From JAXLQL01 sp046331625 (GTDB lineage: Bacteria > Acidobacteriota > Terriglobia > Bryobacterales > Bryobacteraceae), in contig JAXLQL010000003.1 in the NCBI GenBank assembly GCA_046331625.1, positions 310,001 through 374,000 on the forward strand: a stretch of 64,000 nucleotides of DNA, in the 5' to 3' direction. Below, in pieces: positions 25,456-34,587 of this stretch. Below the pieces are notes generated by a model that ran no database searches, had not been told where the DNA came from, and was given only the letters and a program-made list of their open reading frames with translations. Each line of letters starts with the position of its first letter. The stretch's first letter is position 1. The position numbers and the translations under genes are program-made.

Positions 25456-25572
25456 TTCGCCTGCGGCCTGTCCGCGACTCGGCCCCGGGGCATAGCCCCG
25501 ATTCGGAGTTGGTTCACGCTACAATCTTGATCGGGGCGCCCATCCCGGCGCCCCGAACTCATTCCAACCGCC

Positions 25573-26460
25573 ATGAACCGCCGTAATTTCCTCTCCGCCC
25601 TCCCTGCCGCCGCATCCTTGGCCACCCCGCTTGCAGCCGCGGGCCGCCTGCCCATCAAAAAGGCCGTTCTCCTCAGCATGCTCCCCAAATCGTTGAGCTT
25701 CCCCGAGCGCTTCCAACTCGCCCGCGAAGCCGGTTTCGAAGAAGTGGAAGCCTACCAGTGCAACGATCCCAAAGAAGCCGAGGAGATCAAGCGCGCCTCC
25801 GATGACGCCAAGGTCCGCATCCATTCGGTCATGAACGGCGACCATTGGCGCTACCCCCTCTCTGACTCCGACCCCGATGTGGTCTCGAAAAGCATGAAAG
25901 CCATGCGCACCAGCCTCGAGAACGCCAAGCTTTGGGGCGCCGACACCGTGCTCCTGGTTCCTGCCGTGGTCAACCCCAAGACCAGCTATCAGCAGGCCTG
26001 GGACCGCTCGCGCCGCCAGATCCACGAACTCCTCCCCATGGCGGAAAAGCTAAAGGTCATCATCGCCGTCGAAGAGGTCTGGAACAAGTTCCTCCTGAGT
26101 CCCCTCGAGTTCGCTCACTACGTCGACGAGTTCAAGACGCCCTGGGTGCGCGCCTACTTCGACGTCGGCAATGTGGTGCTCTACTCCTATCCGCAAGATT
26201 GGATTCGTACCCTCGGCAAGCGCATCGTCAAACTGCACATCAAGGATTTCCGCTTCCAGAACAATCCGCAAACCCGCAAGCGCGAAGCCGAGTTCGTCAA
26301 CCTCCGCGAAGGCGAGATTGACTGGAAAGAGATCCACGCCGCTCTTGCCGACATCGGCTACAAGGGCAGCGCCACGGTCGAGCTTTCCGGCGGCGACCGC
26401 GACTATCTCACTGACGTCAACAAGCGCTTCGAAGCCATCCTCCAAGGAGCAGCAGCTTGA
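25573..26460 (+). CDS. Tat-leader sugar phosphate isomerase/epimerase-like protein
   Basis: A 295-residue TIM-barrel protein of the AP-endonuclease-2-like family (xylose isomerase-like). It opens with an Arg-Arg signal (NRRNFLSALPAAASLATPLAAAG), indicating export. Metal-site features: VEEVWNKFLLSP near 160, YFDVGNVVLYSY near 198, KRIVKLHIKDF near 218 and a late ATVELSGGDRDYL. The family epimerises or isomerises sugars such as ketoses or inositol derivatives; the substrate is not clear. Its stop TGA overlaps the TTG start of the SppA gene, so the two are coupled. Confidence 0.9.
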   Translation: MNRRNFLSALPAAASLATPLAAAGRLPIKKAVLLSMLPKSLSFPERFQLAREAGFEEVEAYQCNDPKEAEEIKRASDDAKVRIHSVMNGDHWRYPLSDSDPDVVSKSMKAMRTSLENAKLWGADTVLLVPAVVNPKTSYQQAWDRSRRQIHELLPMAEKLKVIIAVEEVWNKFLLSPLEFAHYVDEFKTPWVRAYFDVGNVVLYSYPQDWIRTLGKRIVKLHIKDFRFQNNPQTRKREAEFVNLREGEIDWKEIHAALADIGYKGSATVELSGGDRDYLTDVNKRFEAILQGAAA

Positions 26461-28217
26461 AGAAATTCCTGCTCGGCCTGCTGTGCGGGTTCCTCCTGGC
26501 CGGGCTCGGCTGCATCATTCTGTTCTTTGCGCTCGTCCGCCTGGGCGAGTCGCGCCCGTCGATTCCCTCCGAAGGCGCGCTGGTGCTACGCCTCGAAGGT
26601 GACCTGCCTGAGTTGGCTCCCATGGAGCTTCCGCTCCCCGTCTTCCAGGCGCAAACGCCACCTTCGCTCGCCGAGGTCTGGTCGATGCTGCGCAAGGCCG
26701 AGAAAGACCCCCGCGTAAAAGCGATCTTCCTCGAACCTCGCGGCGTGGGCGTCGGCTGGGCCCGCCTCCAGGAAATCCGCGCTAGCCTCCTCAACTTCAG
26801 GCGTTCCGGCAAGCCGGTCTACGCCTTCCTCCGCAATCCGGGCACGCGCGAATACTATCTCGCCACTGCCGCCGACAGAATCTTCTTCACCCAGGAAGAC
26901 ATTCTCGACCTCAAGGGCCTCCGCGCCGAGATGCACTTCTACCGCCGCACGCTCGACAAGATCGGCGTTGAGTTCGAAGTGGAGCACGCGGGCAAGTACA
27001 AAGACGCGGCCGACGGCTATGTCCGCACGGGCCCGTCGCCCGAGACGCGCGAGGTGATGAACTCGGTCCTCGACACCGTTTTCCAAAACCTGCTCGACGT
27101 GGTCGGCACCAGCCGCAAGATGAAAGAGGAGCAAGTCCGCGCCCTCATCGACCAGGGACCGTTCCTCGCCAAGCAGGCGCTGGCCAAAGGGCTCGTCGAT
27201 GGCTTGGCCTTCGAGGACGAAGCCTACGACAAGCTCGCCGCGCAAGTGAAAATCCCGAAGCTCGCGCGGATCGGCATGCGCGACTACCGCCAAGCCCCGG
27301 TGGCGGGCTTCGGCGAAGGCAAAACCAAGGTCGCGCTACTCATCGGCGAAGGCACCATCACCCGTGGCGGAGAAAGCGATCCCTTCGGCGACGACGAGGG
27401 TATCCGGTCCGGCTCGTTCATTCAGACGCTACGCCAGGTGGCCGAAGACTCATCCATCTCGGGCGTCATCCTCCGCGTCAACTCACCCGGCGGCGACGCC
27501 ATCGCTTCGGACGAAATCCTGCACGAAGTCCGCAAGCTCGCCAAAGCCAAGCCGATGGTCATTTCCATGTCCGACATGGCGGCCTCGGGTGGCTACTATA
27601 TCTCGATGACCGGCGATCCCGTCATCGCCTATCCGCTCACCTACACCGGCTCGATCGGCGTCATCTTCGGCAAACCCAATGCGCGACAGCTCTACTCGAA
27701 GCTCGGCATCGACATCGAAGTCATGAAGCGCGGCCAGAACGCCGACTTCGACTTGCTCTCGCAACCGATGAGCGCGGCCGCGCGCACCCGCCTCAAAGAA
27801 GGCATCGACAACACCTACCGCGCGTTCCTCGATCGCGTCTCGGAAGGCCGCAAGCGCAAGACCTCCGAGATCGAGCCGCTCGCTGAGGGCCGTGTCTGGA
27901 TGGGCTCGCAAGCCAAGGCCAACGGTCTCGTCGACGAACTCGGAGGCCTCGACAAGGCGCTCGACCTCGTCAAGAAAAAGGCCAACGTCCCAGACGGCGA
28001 GCGGGTCCAGATTCTGCTCTATCCCAAGCGCAAGTCGCTCTTCGAGCAGCTCTTCAACTCGATGCCCGAAGCCAGCTCCGAAGCTCGCGCCCGCCGGGAG
28101 GTTCGCGCCCGGATTCGCGAATGGGCGAGCACGCTCGGCATCGATCCCGGCCGGCTCGCGCTCTGGAGCCAAGGCGGAGTGTTCCGCCTGGCTCCGTTCG
28201 AACTCCGAATCCGCTAA
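26457..28217 (+). CDS. sppA: Signal peptide peptidase SppA, 67-kDa type
   Basis: A 586-residue double-domain SppA starting at TTG 26457, which overlaps the previous stop. An N-terminal membrane anchor (FLLGLLCGFLLAGLGCIILFF) is followed by the first peptidase_S49 half, with VEHAGKYKDAADGYVRTG carrying the catalytic Lys, and the second half, with RVNSPGGDAIASDE and the catalytic Ser in MSDMAASGGYYISM. The size matches E. coli SppA, where the two halves complete one active site in a tetramer that degrades leftover signal peptides. All key residues appear present. Confidence 0.93.
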   Translation: MKKFLLGLLCGFLLAGLGCIILFFALVRLGESRPSIPSEGALVLRLEGDLPELAPMELPLPVFQAQTPPSLAEVWSMLRKAEKDPRVKAIFLEPRGVGVGWARLQEIRASLLNFRRSGKPVYAFLRNPGTREYYLATAADRIFFTQEDILDLKGLRAEMHFYRRTLDKIGVEFEVEHAGKYKDAADGYVRTGPSPETREVMNSVLDTVFQNLLDVVGTSRKMKEEQVRALIDQGPFLAKQALAKGLVDGLAFEDEAYDKLAAQVKIPKLARIGMRDYRQAPVAGFGEGKTKVALLIGEGTITRGGESDPFGDDEGIRSGSFIQTLRQVAEDSSISGVILRVNSPGGDAIASDEILHEVRKLAKAKPMVISMSDMAASGGYYISMTGDPVIAYPLTYTGSIGVIFGKPNARQLYSKLGIDIEVMKRGQNADFDLLSQPMSAAARTRLKEGIDNTYRAFLDRVSEGRKRKTSEIEPLAEGRVWMGSQAKANGLVDELGGLDKALDLVKKKANVPDGERVQILLYPKRKSLFEQLFNSMPEASSEARARREVRARIREWASTLGIDPGRLALWSQGGVFRLAPFELRIR

Positions 28218-28224
28218 AGCCTAC

Positions 28225-28755
28225 CTACTTCTTCTTCATGCCGGGCCGGCCCTCGCTCGATGGCGGGACCACGCCCTTCAACCGCAGATGCACCGCCATC
28301 TGCGCATACTCGTGCTCGAGGTGCACCGTGTTCCCCCACAGCGTGCTCAGCCGCGATTGCGGACCGCGCCGTCCCTCGATCATCTCCGTCGCCTTGGCGT
28401 CGGTCAGCGAGCCATAGGCCTTGTCGCACTCGGCCAAACCGGTCTTGAGCGCTTCCACCAGGTCGGCCTTGCTCGTCTTCGAAGCCGCGCCGAGTTGCTT
28501 CCGCTCGCCGTTGAAACCCGAGCAAACGCCCATGGCCGAATCGGCCGTGTGGGCAACCAGCACACCGAAGCTCTGACTCTCCGGAGCCGGTTTGAACGAG
28601 AATCCATCCTCGGGCATCTTTTCCGCCGCGCCGATCAGATTCCCTTTGGTGCGATTCCAAGACGCGCGAGCCTCGTTGCTCAGCGCGTCTTGCGCGAACG
28701 CGGATCCGGCAATGGCCAGCGCCGCAATCGCGGCCGAAGTGAAACGAAAATTCAT
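28225..28755 (-). CDS. Secreted DinB-superfamily protein
   Basis: The start ATG 28755 gives a signal peptide (FTSAAIAALAIAGSAFAQ); an in-frame upstream ATG at 28788 only lengthens the leader. The 176-residue product is a four-helix DinB-like protein: KGNLIGAAEKMPEDGFSFKPAPE, FGVLVAHTADSAMGVCSGF with a metal-type His, and a late LWGNTVHLEHEYAQMAVHLRL with two His. The three His positions fit the DinB metal site. Function of exported DinB proteins is unknown. It is convergent with SppA, 7 bases apart. Confidence 0.85.
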   Translation of the reverse strand: MNFRFTSAAIAALAIAGSAFAQDALSNEARASWNRTKGNLIGAAEKMPEDGFSFKPAPESQSFGVLVAHTADSAMGVCSGFNGERKQLGAASKTSKADLVEALKTGLAECDKAYGSLTDAKATEMIEGRRGPQSRLSTLWGNTVHLEHEYAQMAVHLRLKGVVPPSSEGRPGMKKK

Positions 28756-28887
28756 GAGAGGCGACTCCTTGTTTCGAACTGCGAGCAAAAGCTCCCCGTT
28801 AGTGTACCGCTTCTACTCACCGGCGGACTCGTGCCGCCAGTTGCGCCGGATTCCCGCATGGTAATCTGGGGCTGAAGGCCAAGCCCT

Positions 28888-29562
28888 ATGCCCAACGCCG
28901 CCATTGCGTTGCCCCCGCCTCTCCAGGAGGGCGATCGTCTCGACAGCGCGGAGTTCCTGCGGCGCTGGGAAGCGATGCCGGACTTGCGTCGCGCCGAACT
29001 CCTCGGGGGAGTCGTCTTCATGCCATCTCCTGTTTCCTCGCCCCACGGCAGGATCCATAGCGTTTTCTCCGATTGGCTGGGTTTCTATGCAGTGCGGACA
29101 CCCGTTTGCCAGAAGTGTCTGGATACGACGTGGGTCATGGGTGAAACCGAGGTTCCACAGCCGGACATAGCCCTACGCATCCTTCCCGAACACGGTGGCC
29201 AGTCCGGAGTGCGCGGAAATTACGCCACGGGCGCGCCGGAGTTGATCGTGGAAATCGTCATGTCGAGCCACGACCGCGATCTGCGGACCAAGCTGCAGAC
29301 CTACGAGCAGGCCGGGGTGCGGGAGTACATCACTGCCCTTTTGCCAGAAAATAAGATCGTCTGGCGCGCGCTTTCTGCGGGCAAGTTCCGCACTCTTCCG
29401 GTGAGCGCCGGACAGATCCGGTCGCGCATCTTTCCCGGATTGTGGCTCGACGTCGAGGCTATCTGGCGCTGTGACACCAAGACCCTGTTGGCCGTGGTCG
29501 AACGGGGAACGGCTACTCCGGCCCATGCGGAATTCGCCGCTGCGGCAAAGCGGCCACGGTAG
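28888..29562 (+). CDS. Uma2-family PD-(D/E)xK protein, copy 1
   Basis: A 224-residue member of the Uma2/DUF820 family: LGGVVFMPSPVSSPHGRIHSV (with LGG and SPHG turns), PQPDIALRILPE supplying an Asp, APELIVEIVMSSHDRD supplying a Glu, and TKLQTYEQAGVREY. These make a restriction-endonuclease-like fold; family members are numerous in cyanobacteria and acidobacteria and their role is unresolved (mobile-element or defence-linked ideas exist). The next gene is a close tandem paralogue with almost the same upstream sequence (GCATGGTAATCTGGGG), so the pair arose by local duplication. Confidence 0.88.
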   Translation: MPNAAIALPPPLQEGDRLDSAEFLRRWEAMPDLRRAELLGGVVFMPSPVSSPHGRIHSVFSDWLGFYAVRTPVCQKCLDTTWVMGETEVPQPDIALRILPEHGGQSGVRGNYATGAPELIVEIVMSSHDRDLRTKLQTYEQAGVREYITALLPENKIVWRALSAGKFRTLPVSAGQIRSRIFPGLWLDVEAIWRCDTKTLLAVVERGTATPAHAEFAAAAKRPR

Positions 29563-29616
29563 CGATGCAGCGATGACGCTACTTGACTCCAGCATGGTAA
29601 TCTGGGGATGAGCCCC

Positions 29617-30288
29617 ATGCCCAACGCCGCCATCGCGTTGCCTCCGCCTCTCGTGGAGGGTGATCATCTCGACAGCGCCGAGTTCCTCCGCCGCTGGGAA
29701 GCGATGCCGGACTTATATCGTGCAGAATTGCTGGGAGGTGCCGTCTCCATGCCATCGCCTGTTTCCGCTGGTCACGGCACAACGCAAAGCGCAGTCACGG
29801 GCTGGCTGAATTTCTATGAAGCCCTGACGCCAGGATGCGTCTCTGCAACGGACTCCACTTGGGTGATGGGACAACGCGACGTCCCTCAGCCCGACGTGTC
29901 TTTGCGCGTTCTTCCCGAGCATGGAGGGCAGTCGCGCATGGAAGGCCGATACACCGCCGGTGCGCCCGAATTGATCGTCGAAGTTGCGATGACCAGCCAT
30001 AGCCGCGACCTCCGCACCAAGCTCCAGATCTACGAGCGCGCCGGGGTCCAAGAGTACATCACCGCTCTCGTGCCCGAAAAGAAACTGATCTGGCGCGTGC
30101 TCACCGAAGGCAAGTACAAGACGATCGCTCCCACCGGCGGCGTCTATCGCTCGCGCGTCTTCCCCGGACTCTGGCTCGACGTCGCGGCGCTGTGGCGCGG
30201 CGACAAGCGGGCGTTGAAGGCGATGGTCGAGGTCGGGACGGCCACCGAGGCTCACGCGCAATTCGCCGCTCGGCTGCGCAAGGCCTAG
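29617..30288 (+). CDS. Uma2-family PD-(D/E)xK protein, copy 2
   Basis: A paralogue of the previous gene; the ATG at 29617 matches its start (MPNAAIALPPPL), while an in-frame ATG at 29608 adds three residues. The same motifs are kept: AVSMPSPVSAGHGT, QPDVSLRVLPE, APELIVEVAMTSHSRD, TKLQIYERAGVQEYI. The two are clearly diverged in the middle (VCQKCLDTTW versus GCVSATDSTW), so duplication is not recent, yet the first 30 residues and the upstream 40 bases remain nearly identical. The active-site acids are intact in both. Confidence 0.88.
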   Translation: MPNAAIALPPPLVEGDHLDSAEFLRRWEAMPDLYRAELLGGAVSMPSPVSAGHGTTQSAVTGWLNFYEALTPGCVSATDSTWVMGQRDVPQPDVSLRVLPEHGGQSRMEGRYTAGAPELIVEVAMTSHSRDLRTKLQIYERAGVQEYITALVPEKKLIWRVLTEGKYKTIAPTGGVYRSRVFPGLWLDVAALWRGDKRALKAMVEVGTATEAHAQFAARLRKA

Positions 30289-30361
30289 CGGTCATCATCA
30301 CCTCCCGCGCTGGTGCCCTCGGGGCCACGACCACGTTCGACGCGGCACCGCCTCCTGCCCC

Positions 30362-31276
30362 TCACTTGCGACCGGCGGACGAACAGAACCTCCCTCCGTT
30401 CGCTCTGTCGAGCTCGAAAGCGAAATGGCTGTAGCTCCACTGATAGGCGGAACAGGTTTCAGCCTCCGCTACTCGATTCGTCGCGGTGGGCTTGTCCGGC
30501 TCCTTTCGAGTCTGGTGCCGAACAATGAGAAACCGCCGGTTCGAATCCTCCCGATACTCGATCGTGCGCCGCTCTGCCACATTCAGTCCGGACCCATAGA
30601 TGTAGTGATAGCAGTCTTCGATCGTGTCGAAAACGCGATAGAGGGCTCCCGTTGAGCAACCGGTAGATAGAGAACGATGTCTCGGCAACACCCGTGCCCC
30701 CGGCGCGCGTACGAACGAGAATGTCTTTGCGCCCATAGCCGGCACAGGACGGGGCGCCCTCGAGTGACAGCGAAGTATACGCCGCCCCAGTTCCGTTGTG
30801 CCGGCGAGTACTTAGGAGCGAACGGTTTCGCGCAACTCTATCAGGCGCTCTGCTTGATCGCTGTCCCAGTGCCACCAGTAGTCGAACTTTCCCACCTGCC
30901 ACCAGCCCTCCCTCTGGTGATCGAGTACGAGAGCCACCGTCGCCGCGGGCGAGGCGGACAGGATGAAAATGACCTCCTGCTCATCATCGCTATCCAGGTT
31001 TACGAGCAGGAGCCGTGCGTCGAAGGGAACGGGCGTCTCTGCCGTCTCCCACCTCAATGACCGAGCCGCCGCCTTCCGCTCCGCTTCGGCGGGCGAGATG
31101 AGCTTCTGGAAAATCTGGCGCGGATCGCTGTCAATTCGGAATCGAGGTTCCGGCTTTACAAGCGGAGTGCCTGCTCGTTCGTCCTCTACCGCGACAGCGA
31201 CACCGCCGTGTTGGGCTTTGGCGAGCGCGGACAAAGAGCTGAGAACCATACCGAGGAGGGCGCTCCGGAAGACCAT
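30362..31276 (-). pseudogene. Frameshifted gene for a secreted protein
   Basis: Three minus-strand frames together make one plausible protein. It begins at 31276 with a signal peptide (MVFRSALLGMVLSSLSALAKA) and runs to WWQVGKFDYWWHWDSDQAERLIELRETVRS, where the frame stops at 30812. A second frame continues with YTSLSLEGAPSCAGYGRKD and GGTGVAETSFSIYRLLNG; a third takes over near 30655 with GALYRVFDTIEDCYHYIYGS and ends at 30362. At least two frameshifts are needed, so it is probably inactive. The family is unknown to me. Confidence 0.7.
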
Positions 31277-31326
31277 TTCCCTTAGAGTCTACTTCGGCTA
31301 TCCGAAGCGCGCCACCGGACCGCGGA

Positions 31327-32499
31327 TCACTGCTTCGGCAGTGCCGCGATCCGCAGATTCTTGAAATCCAGATTCGTCGTCGGATCGTGCGCCTGCAAGC
31401 TGATCGCCCCCGCCGCCACCTTCGACTGCTTGTTCCGCACCACCGCATCGCCCTCCGGATTCGGATCGTCCCAGTCCGCCACCGGATAGCCGTTGATCCA
31501 AGTCGCCAAGTGCTTCCCGCGAGCAACCACGGTCTTCACGAAATATTGGCCGTCCGTCCCCATCACCTTCCGAGCCGGCTGATAGTGATAGACTCCGCCG
31601 GTCCCGAAATCCACCGCTTTCGTGCGATCCCCATCCTTGTACTCGTTGCGGATCTGCGTCTCATACCCGCTCCAGAACGTATTCGGCACGCCCCGCAAGA
31701 ACACGCCCGAGTTCGGATGGTGGTTCGCGTCCTTCGGATTGGTCTTCACGGCAAGCTGGAACACCAGGTCATCCCACGTCTTCTCCGTCTCGAGCTGCCC
31801 CGGACCCTTCTCCACGTGAATCGCCCCGGCTTTCACGCTCCAAACCGGCGGCTCTTTCGCCCGCGGCGTCTTCACTTCATGCCAGCCGCTGAGGTCCTTG
31901 CCATTGAAGATCGCCTGCAAACCCAGCGGTTTGATCTTCACATCGCGGAACTCGATCTTATGCCCGTTCGCCTGAAATCCAATGTGCCCGATTTTCGACT
32001 TTCCGTCATGCGTATCCAGCACCTGCTTGCCGTTGAGCTTGATCACGAAGTGATCGCCCTCCGCGCGCACCTCGTACGCATTCCATACATCGCCTTTGAA
32101 CTTGCCTTTCTTCGTCGATGCGTGCCCTACCAGACTCCCCGTCGGGAACTTCTCATTGCCCACCCAGATCTGCAACTCGTACCCGGTCTTGTGCGGCTCG
32201 CCCACCGTTGCCGAGCGCAGGAACACGCCGCTGTTTGCTTTCTCCGCCGCACGGAACTCGAGCTTCAGCACGTAGTCCGCCCATTGGCTGCCAGACCGGA
32301 TCCAACTCAACCCGCCCTGGCCGTCCGTCACGAGCGCACCGTTCTCCACAGACCACTTCGCCGGACCCTGCGGGTACCACCCGAACATCGTTTCGCCATC
32401 GAACAGCGACACCCACCCCTCGTCGATTTCCTTCTGCGTCAGCGTATTCGGAGCGGCTGCCAACAGGGCCGCGGAGGCGATCCAAGAGAGTGTTCTCAT
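31327..32499 (-). CDS. Two-domain DUF1080 (3-keto-disaccharide hydrolase-like) protein
   Basis: A 390-residue exported protein (signal RTLSWIASAALLAAAP) made of two related concanavalin-like DUF1080 domains. Domain one: WVSLFDGETMFGWYPQG, ELQIWVGNEK, HIGFQANGHKIEFRDVKIKPL. Domain two repeats the pattern: AIFNGKDLSGWHEVK, NSGVFLRGVPN, ISLQAHDPTTNLDFKNLRI. Members occur in sugar-degrading loci and some hydrolyse 3-keto-glycosides. The tandem arrangement is common in Acidobacteria and Planctomycetes. It diverges from argS, 31 bases apart, so promoters must overlap. Confidence 0.88.
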   Translation of the reverse strand: MRTLSWIASAALLAAAPNTLTQKEIDEGWVSLFDGETMFGWYPQGPAKWSVENGALVTDGQGGLSWIRSGSQWADYVLKLEFRAAEKANSGVFLRSATVGEPHKTGYELQIWVGNEKFPTGSLVGHASTKKGKFKGDVWNAYEVRAEGDHFVIKLNGKQVLDTHDGKSKIGHIGFQANGHKIEFRDVKIKPLGLQAIFNGKDLSGWHEVKTPRAKEPPVWSVKAGAIHVEKGPGQLETEKTWDDLVFQLAVKTNPKDANHHPNSGVFLRGVPNTFWSGYETQIRNEYKDGDRTKAVDFGTGGVYHYQPARKVMGTDGQYFVKTVVARGKHLATWINGYPVADWDDPNPEGDAVVRNKQSKVAAGAISLQAHDPTTNLDFKNLRIAALPKQ

Positions 32500-32530
32500 C
32501 GATCCTCATACTATACTGAAATCTCCCATC

Positions 32531-34465
32531 GTGTTTCATCAGCTCCAGCAAAACCTGCAGCAACTGGTGTCTTCGCACTTGCAGGCGCGCTACGGCGTCG
32601 ACCTCCCCGTCAGCCTCCAAGCCCCCGCCGAAGCTCGCTTTGGAGAACTCGCGCTCACCGTCGCTTTTCCGCTCGCCAAGCAACTCCGCAAAGCGCCGCG
32701 CGCCATTGCCCAGGAACTCGCCGAAGACCTCGCTGGCATGCCGGGCGTCGCGGCGCTCGAAATCGCTGGAGCCGGATACATCAACATCCGTCTCGATCGA
32801 GGCGCCTATGGCGCAGGCCTCCGCTCGGACACCGGAACTCCCACTGCGCGCCCGGGCAAAATCATCGTCGAGCACACCAACATCAACCCGAACAAGGCGG
32901 CCCACATCGGCCACCTCCGCAACGCCGTGCTCGGCGACACCTTCGTCCGCATGCTCCGCGCCACCGGACACGCCGTGGAAGTGCAGAACTACATCGACAA
33001 CACCGGCGTCCAAGTCGCCGACGTGGTCGCGGCTTTCCACTTCATGGAAGGCAAGTCAACCGCCGATATAACCGAGCTCGCCCGCGGCGATCGATTCGAC
33101 TACGCCTGCTGGGATGTCTACGCTCGCGTCTCGCAGTACTTCAAAGACAACCCGGAAACTGAAAAGACCTGGCGCACCGCCGCCCTTCACGCCATCGAAG
33201 CCGGTGAAGGCGACCTCGCCGAACTCGGCCACACCGTCGCGGACGCGATCGTGCTCTGCCATCTCCGCACCATGCGCCGGCTCGGCATTCACTATGACGT
33301 GCTCCCGCGCGAAAGCGAAATCCTGCACCTGAAGTTCTGGGCCACCGCCTTCGAGCAACTCAAAGAGCGCAAGGCGATCTATCTCGAAACCGAGGGGAAA
33401 AAAGCCGGCTGTTGGGTAATGGCGGGATCGCACTATTCCGAAGATGCCGCCGAAGACGACAGTAAGGTCATCGTCCGTTCCAACGGAATCGTCACCTATG
33501 TCGGCAAGGATATCGCCTATCAACTCTGGAAATTCGGCCTTCTCGGCAAGGATTTCCATTACCGTAAGCTACTCACCGAAGCCGGCGGTCACGAGGTCTG
33601 GGTTTCCACCGATGAACCCCAACCGGCCGGAGCACCCGCCTTCGGAAAAGGCTCCACCGTCTACAACGTGATCGACTCGCGGCAATCCTACCTCCAAGAC
33701 GTCGTCGCCGCCGGGCTCCGCGCTCTCGGATACGCCGAGCAAGCCGATCGCTCCATCCACTTCAGCTACGAAATGGTCGCCCTCTCGCCGCGCACCTGCG
33801 TGGAACTCGGAATCGAACTCGCCGAGGAGGACAAGTCGAAAGCGCACGTGCAGGTTTCCGGCCGCAAAGGCCTCGGCGTCAAAGCCGACGACCTCATTGA
33901 CGAACTGATCGCTCGTGCTCTCAAAGAAGTCGAGGACCGCAACCCAGAAGCCCCCGATGCCGAGCGCCGCCAGGTGGCTACCGCCATCGCCGTCGGCGCG
34001 CTTCGCTACTTCATGCTGAAGTACACGCGCACCACCGTCATCGCCTTCGACCTCCAGGAAGCCCTCAGCTTCGAAGGCGAGACCGGACCCTACGTTCAAT
34101 ATGCCGCGGTGCGCTCGGGCAAAATCCTGCAGAAGCAGGGCGCGCTGCCCGACTTCGCCGCAATCCTGACGAGCGACGCGTTCGCCCGCCAACTCGCCGA
34201 CGAGGGGCTCTGGCAATTGACGCTGTCGGTGTCAAAGGTGGAAGCCGCGCTCGAACAAGCCATCTCGAGCGGCGAGCCCGCCCACGTGGCGAAGTACGCC
34301 TTCCAACTCGCGCAGGAGTTCAGCAAGTTCTACCAAGCCTACCCGGTAATCCACGAGCAGAACCCCGAGCGCAAGGCGCTTCTGCTCTGGCTCACCGACT
34401 ACTTCCGCCGCCAGCTCGAACGCACCCTCGGCGTACTCGGCATCCCTGTGCCGCAGTACATGTAA
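32531..34465 (+). CDS. argS: Arginyl-tRNA synthetase
   Basis: A 644-residue class I synthetase, GTG start at 32531. An N-terminal Arg-S domain (1-100) is followed by the catalytic Rossmann core with NKAAHIGHLRNAVLGD (HIGH motif) near 120 and YIDNTGVQVADV. The KMSKS-equivalent region reads VSGRKGLGVKAD, as in the many ArgRS enzymes with a degenerate loop. The C-terminal helical DALR domain starts after YFMLKYTRTTVIAFD and ends VLGIPVPQYM. It charges tRNA-Arg; a tRNA-Arg(TCT) gene lies 3 kb away. Intact across its full length, a useful control against sequencing error. Confidence 0.96.
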   Translation: MFHQLQQNLQQLVSSHLQARYGVDLPVSLQAPAEARFGELALTVAFPLAKQLRKAPRAIAQELAEDLAGMPGVAALEIAGAGYINIRLDRGAYGAGLRSDTGTPTARPGKIIVEHTNINPNKAAHIGHLRNAVLGDTFVRMLRATGHAVEVQNYIDNTGVQVADVVAAFHFMEGKSTADITELARGDRFDYACWDVYARVSQYFKDNPETEKTWRTAALHAIEAGEGDLAELGHTVADAIVLCHLRTMRRLGIHYDVLPRESEILHLKFWATAFEQLKERKAIYLETEGKKAGCWVMAGSHYSEDAAEDDSKVIVRSNGIVTYVGKDIAYQLWKFGLLGKDFHYRKLLTEAGGHEVWVSTDEPQPAGAPAFGKGSTVYNVIDSRQSYLQDVVAAGLRALGYAEQADRSIHFSYEMVALSPRTCVELGIELAEEDKSKAHVQVSGRKGLGVKADDLIDELIARALKEVEDRNPEAPDAERRQVATAIAVGALRYFMLKYTRTTVIAFDLQEALSFEGETGPYVQYAAVRSGKILQKQGALPDFAAILTSDAFARQLADEGLWQLTLSVSKVEAALEQAISSGEPAHVAKYAFQLAQEFSKFYQAYPVIHEQNPERKALLLWLTDYFRRQLERTLGVLGIPVPQYM

Positions 34466-34476
34466 CGGCATCTCGC

Positions 34477-34587
34477 TAGGGCGGACCTGCGGTCCGCGAC
34501 GGGACCTTCGGTCCCGTTAGGGAGAAGTACATCACACGGGAGGCGCGTGGCCACAGGCCCCGCAGCAGACCACAGGTGTCCGCCCTA
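34477..34587. repeat. Inverted pair of GC-rich hairpins (REPIN-like)
   Basis: Left half: TAGGGCGGACCTGCGGTCCGC then ACGGGACCTTCGGTCCCGT, two adjoining hairpins. Right half: CACAGGTGTCCGCCCTA (34571-34587), the complement of the left end. Together they form two palindromic units in opposite orientation about 90 bases apart. A related hairpin pair is at 50986-51030. The right end overlaps the stop of the membrane-fusion-protein gene. It sits between convergent argS and that gene, where it may help transcription termination. Confidence 0.7.

Noticed and set aside
25480..25500. GGGGC-ATA-GCCCC hairpin after the response regulator as terminator
   Set aside because: The stem is short and no T-run follows, so an intrinsic terminator is not supported.
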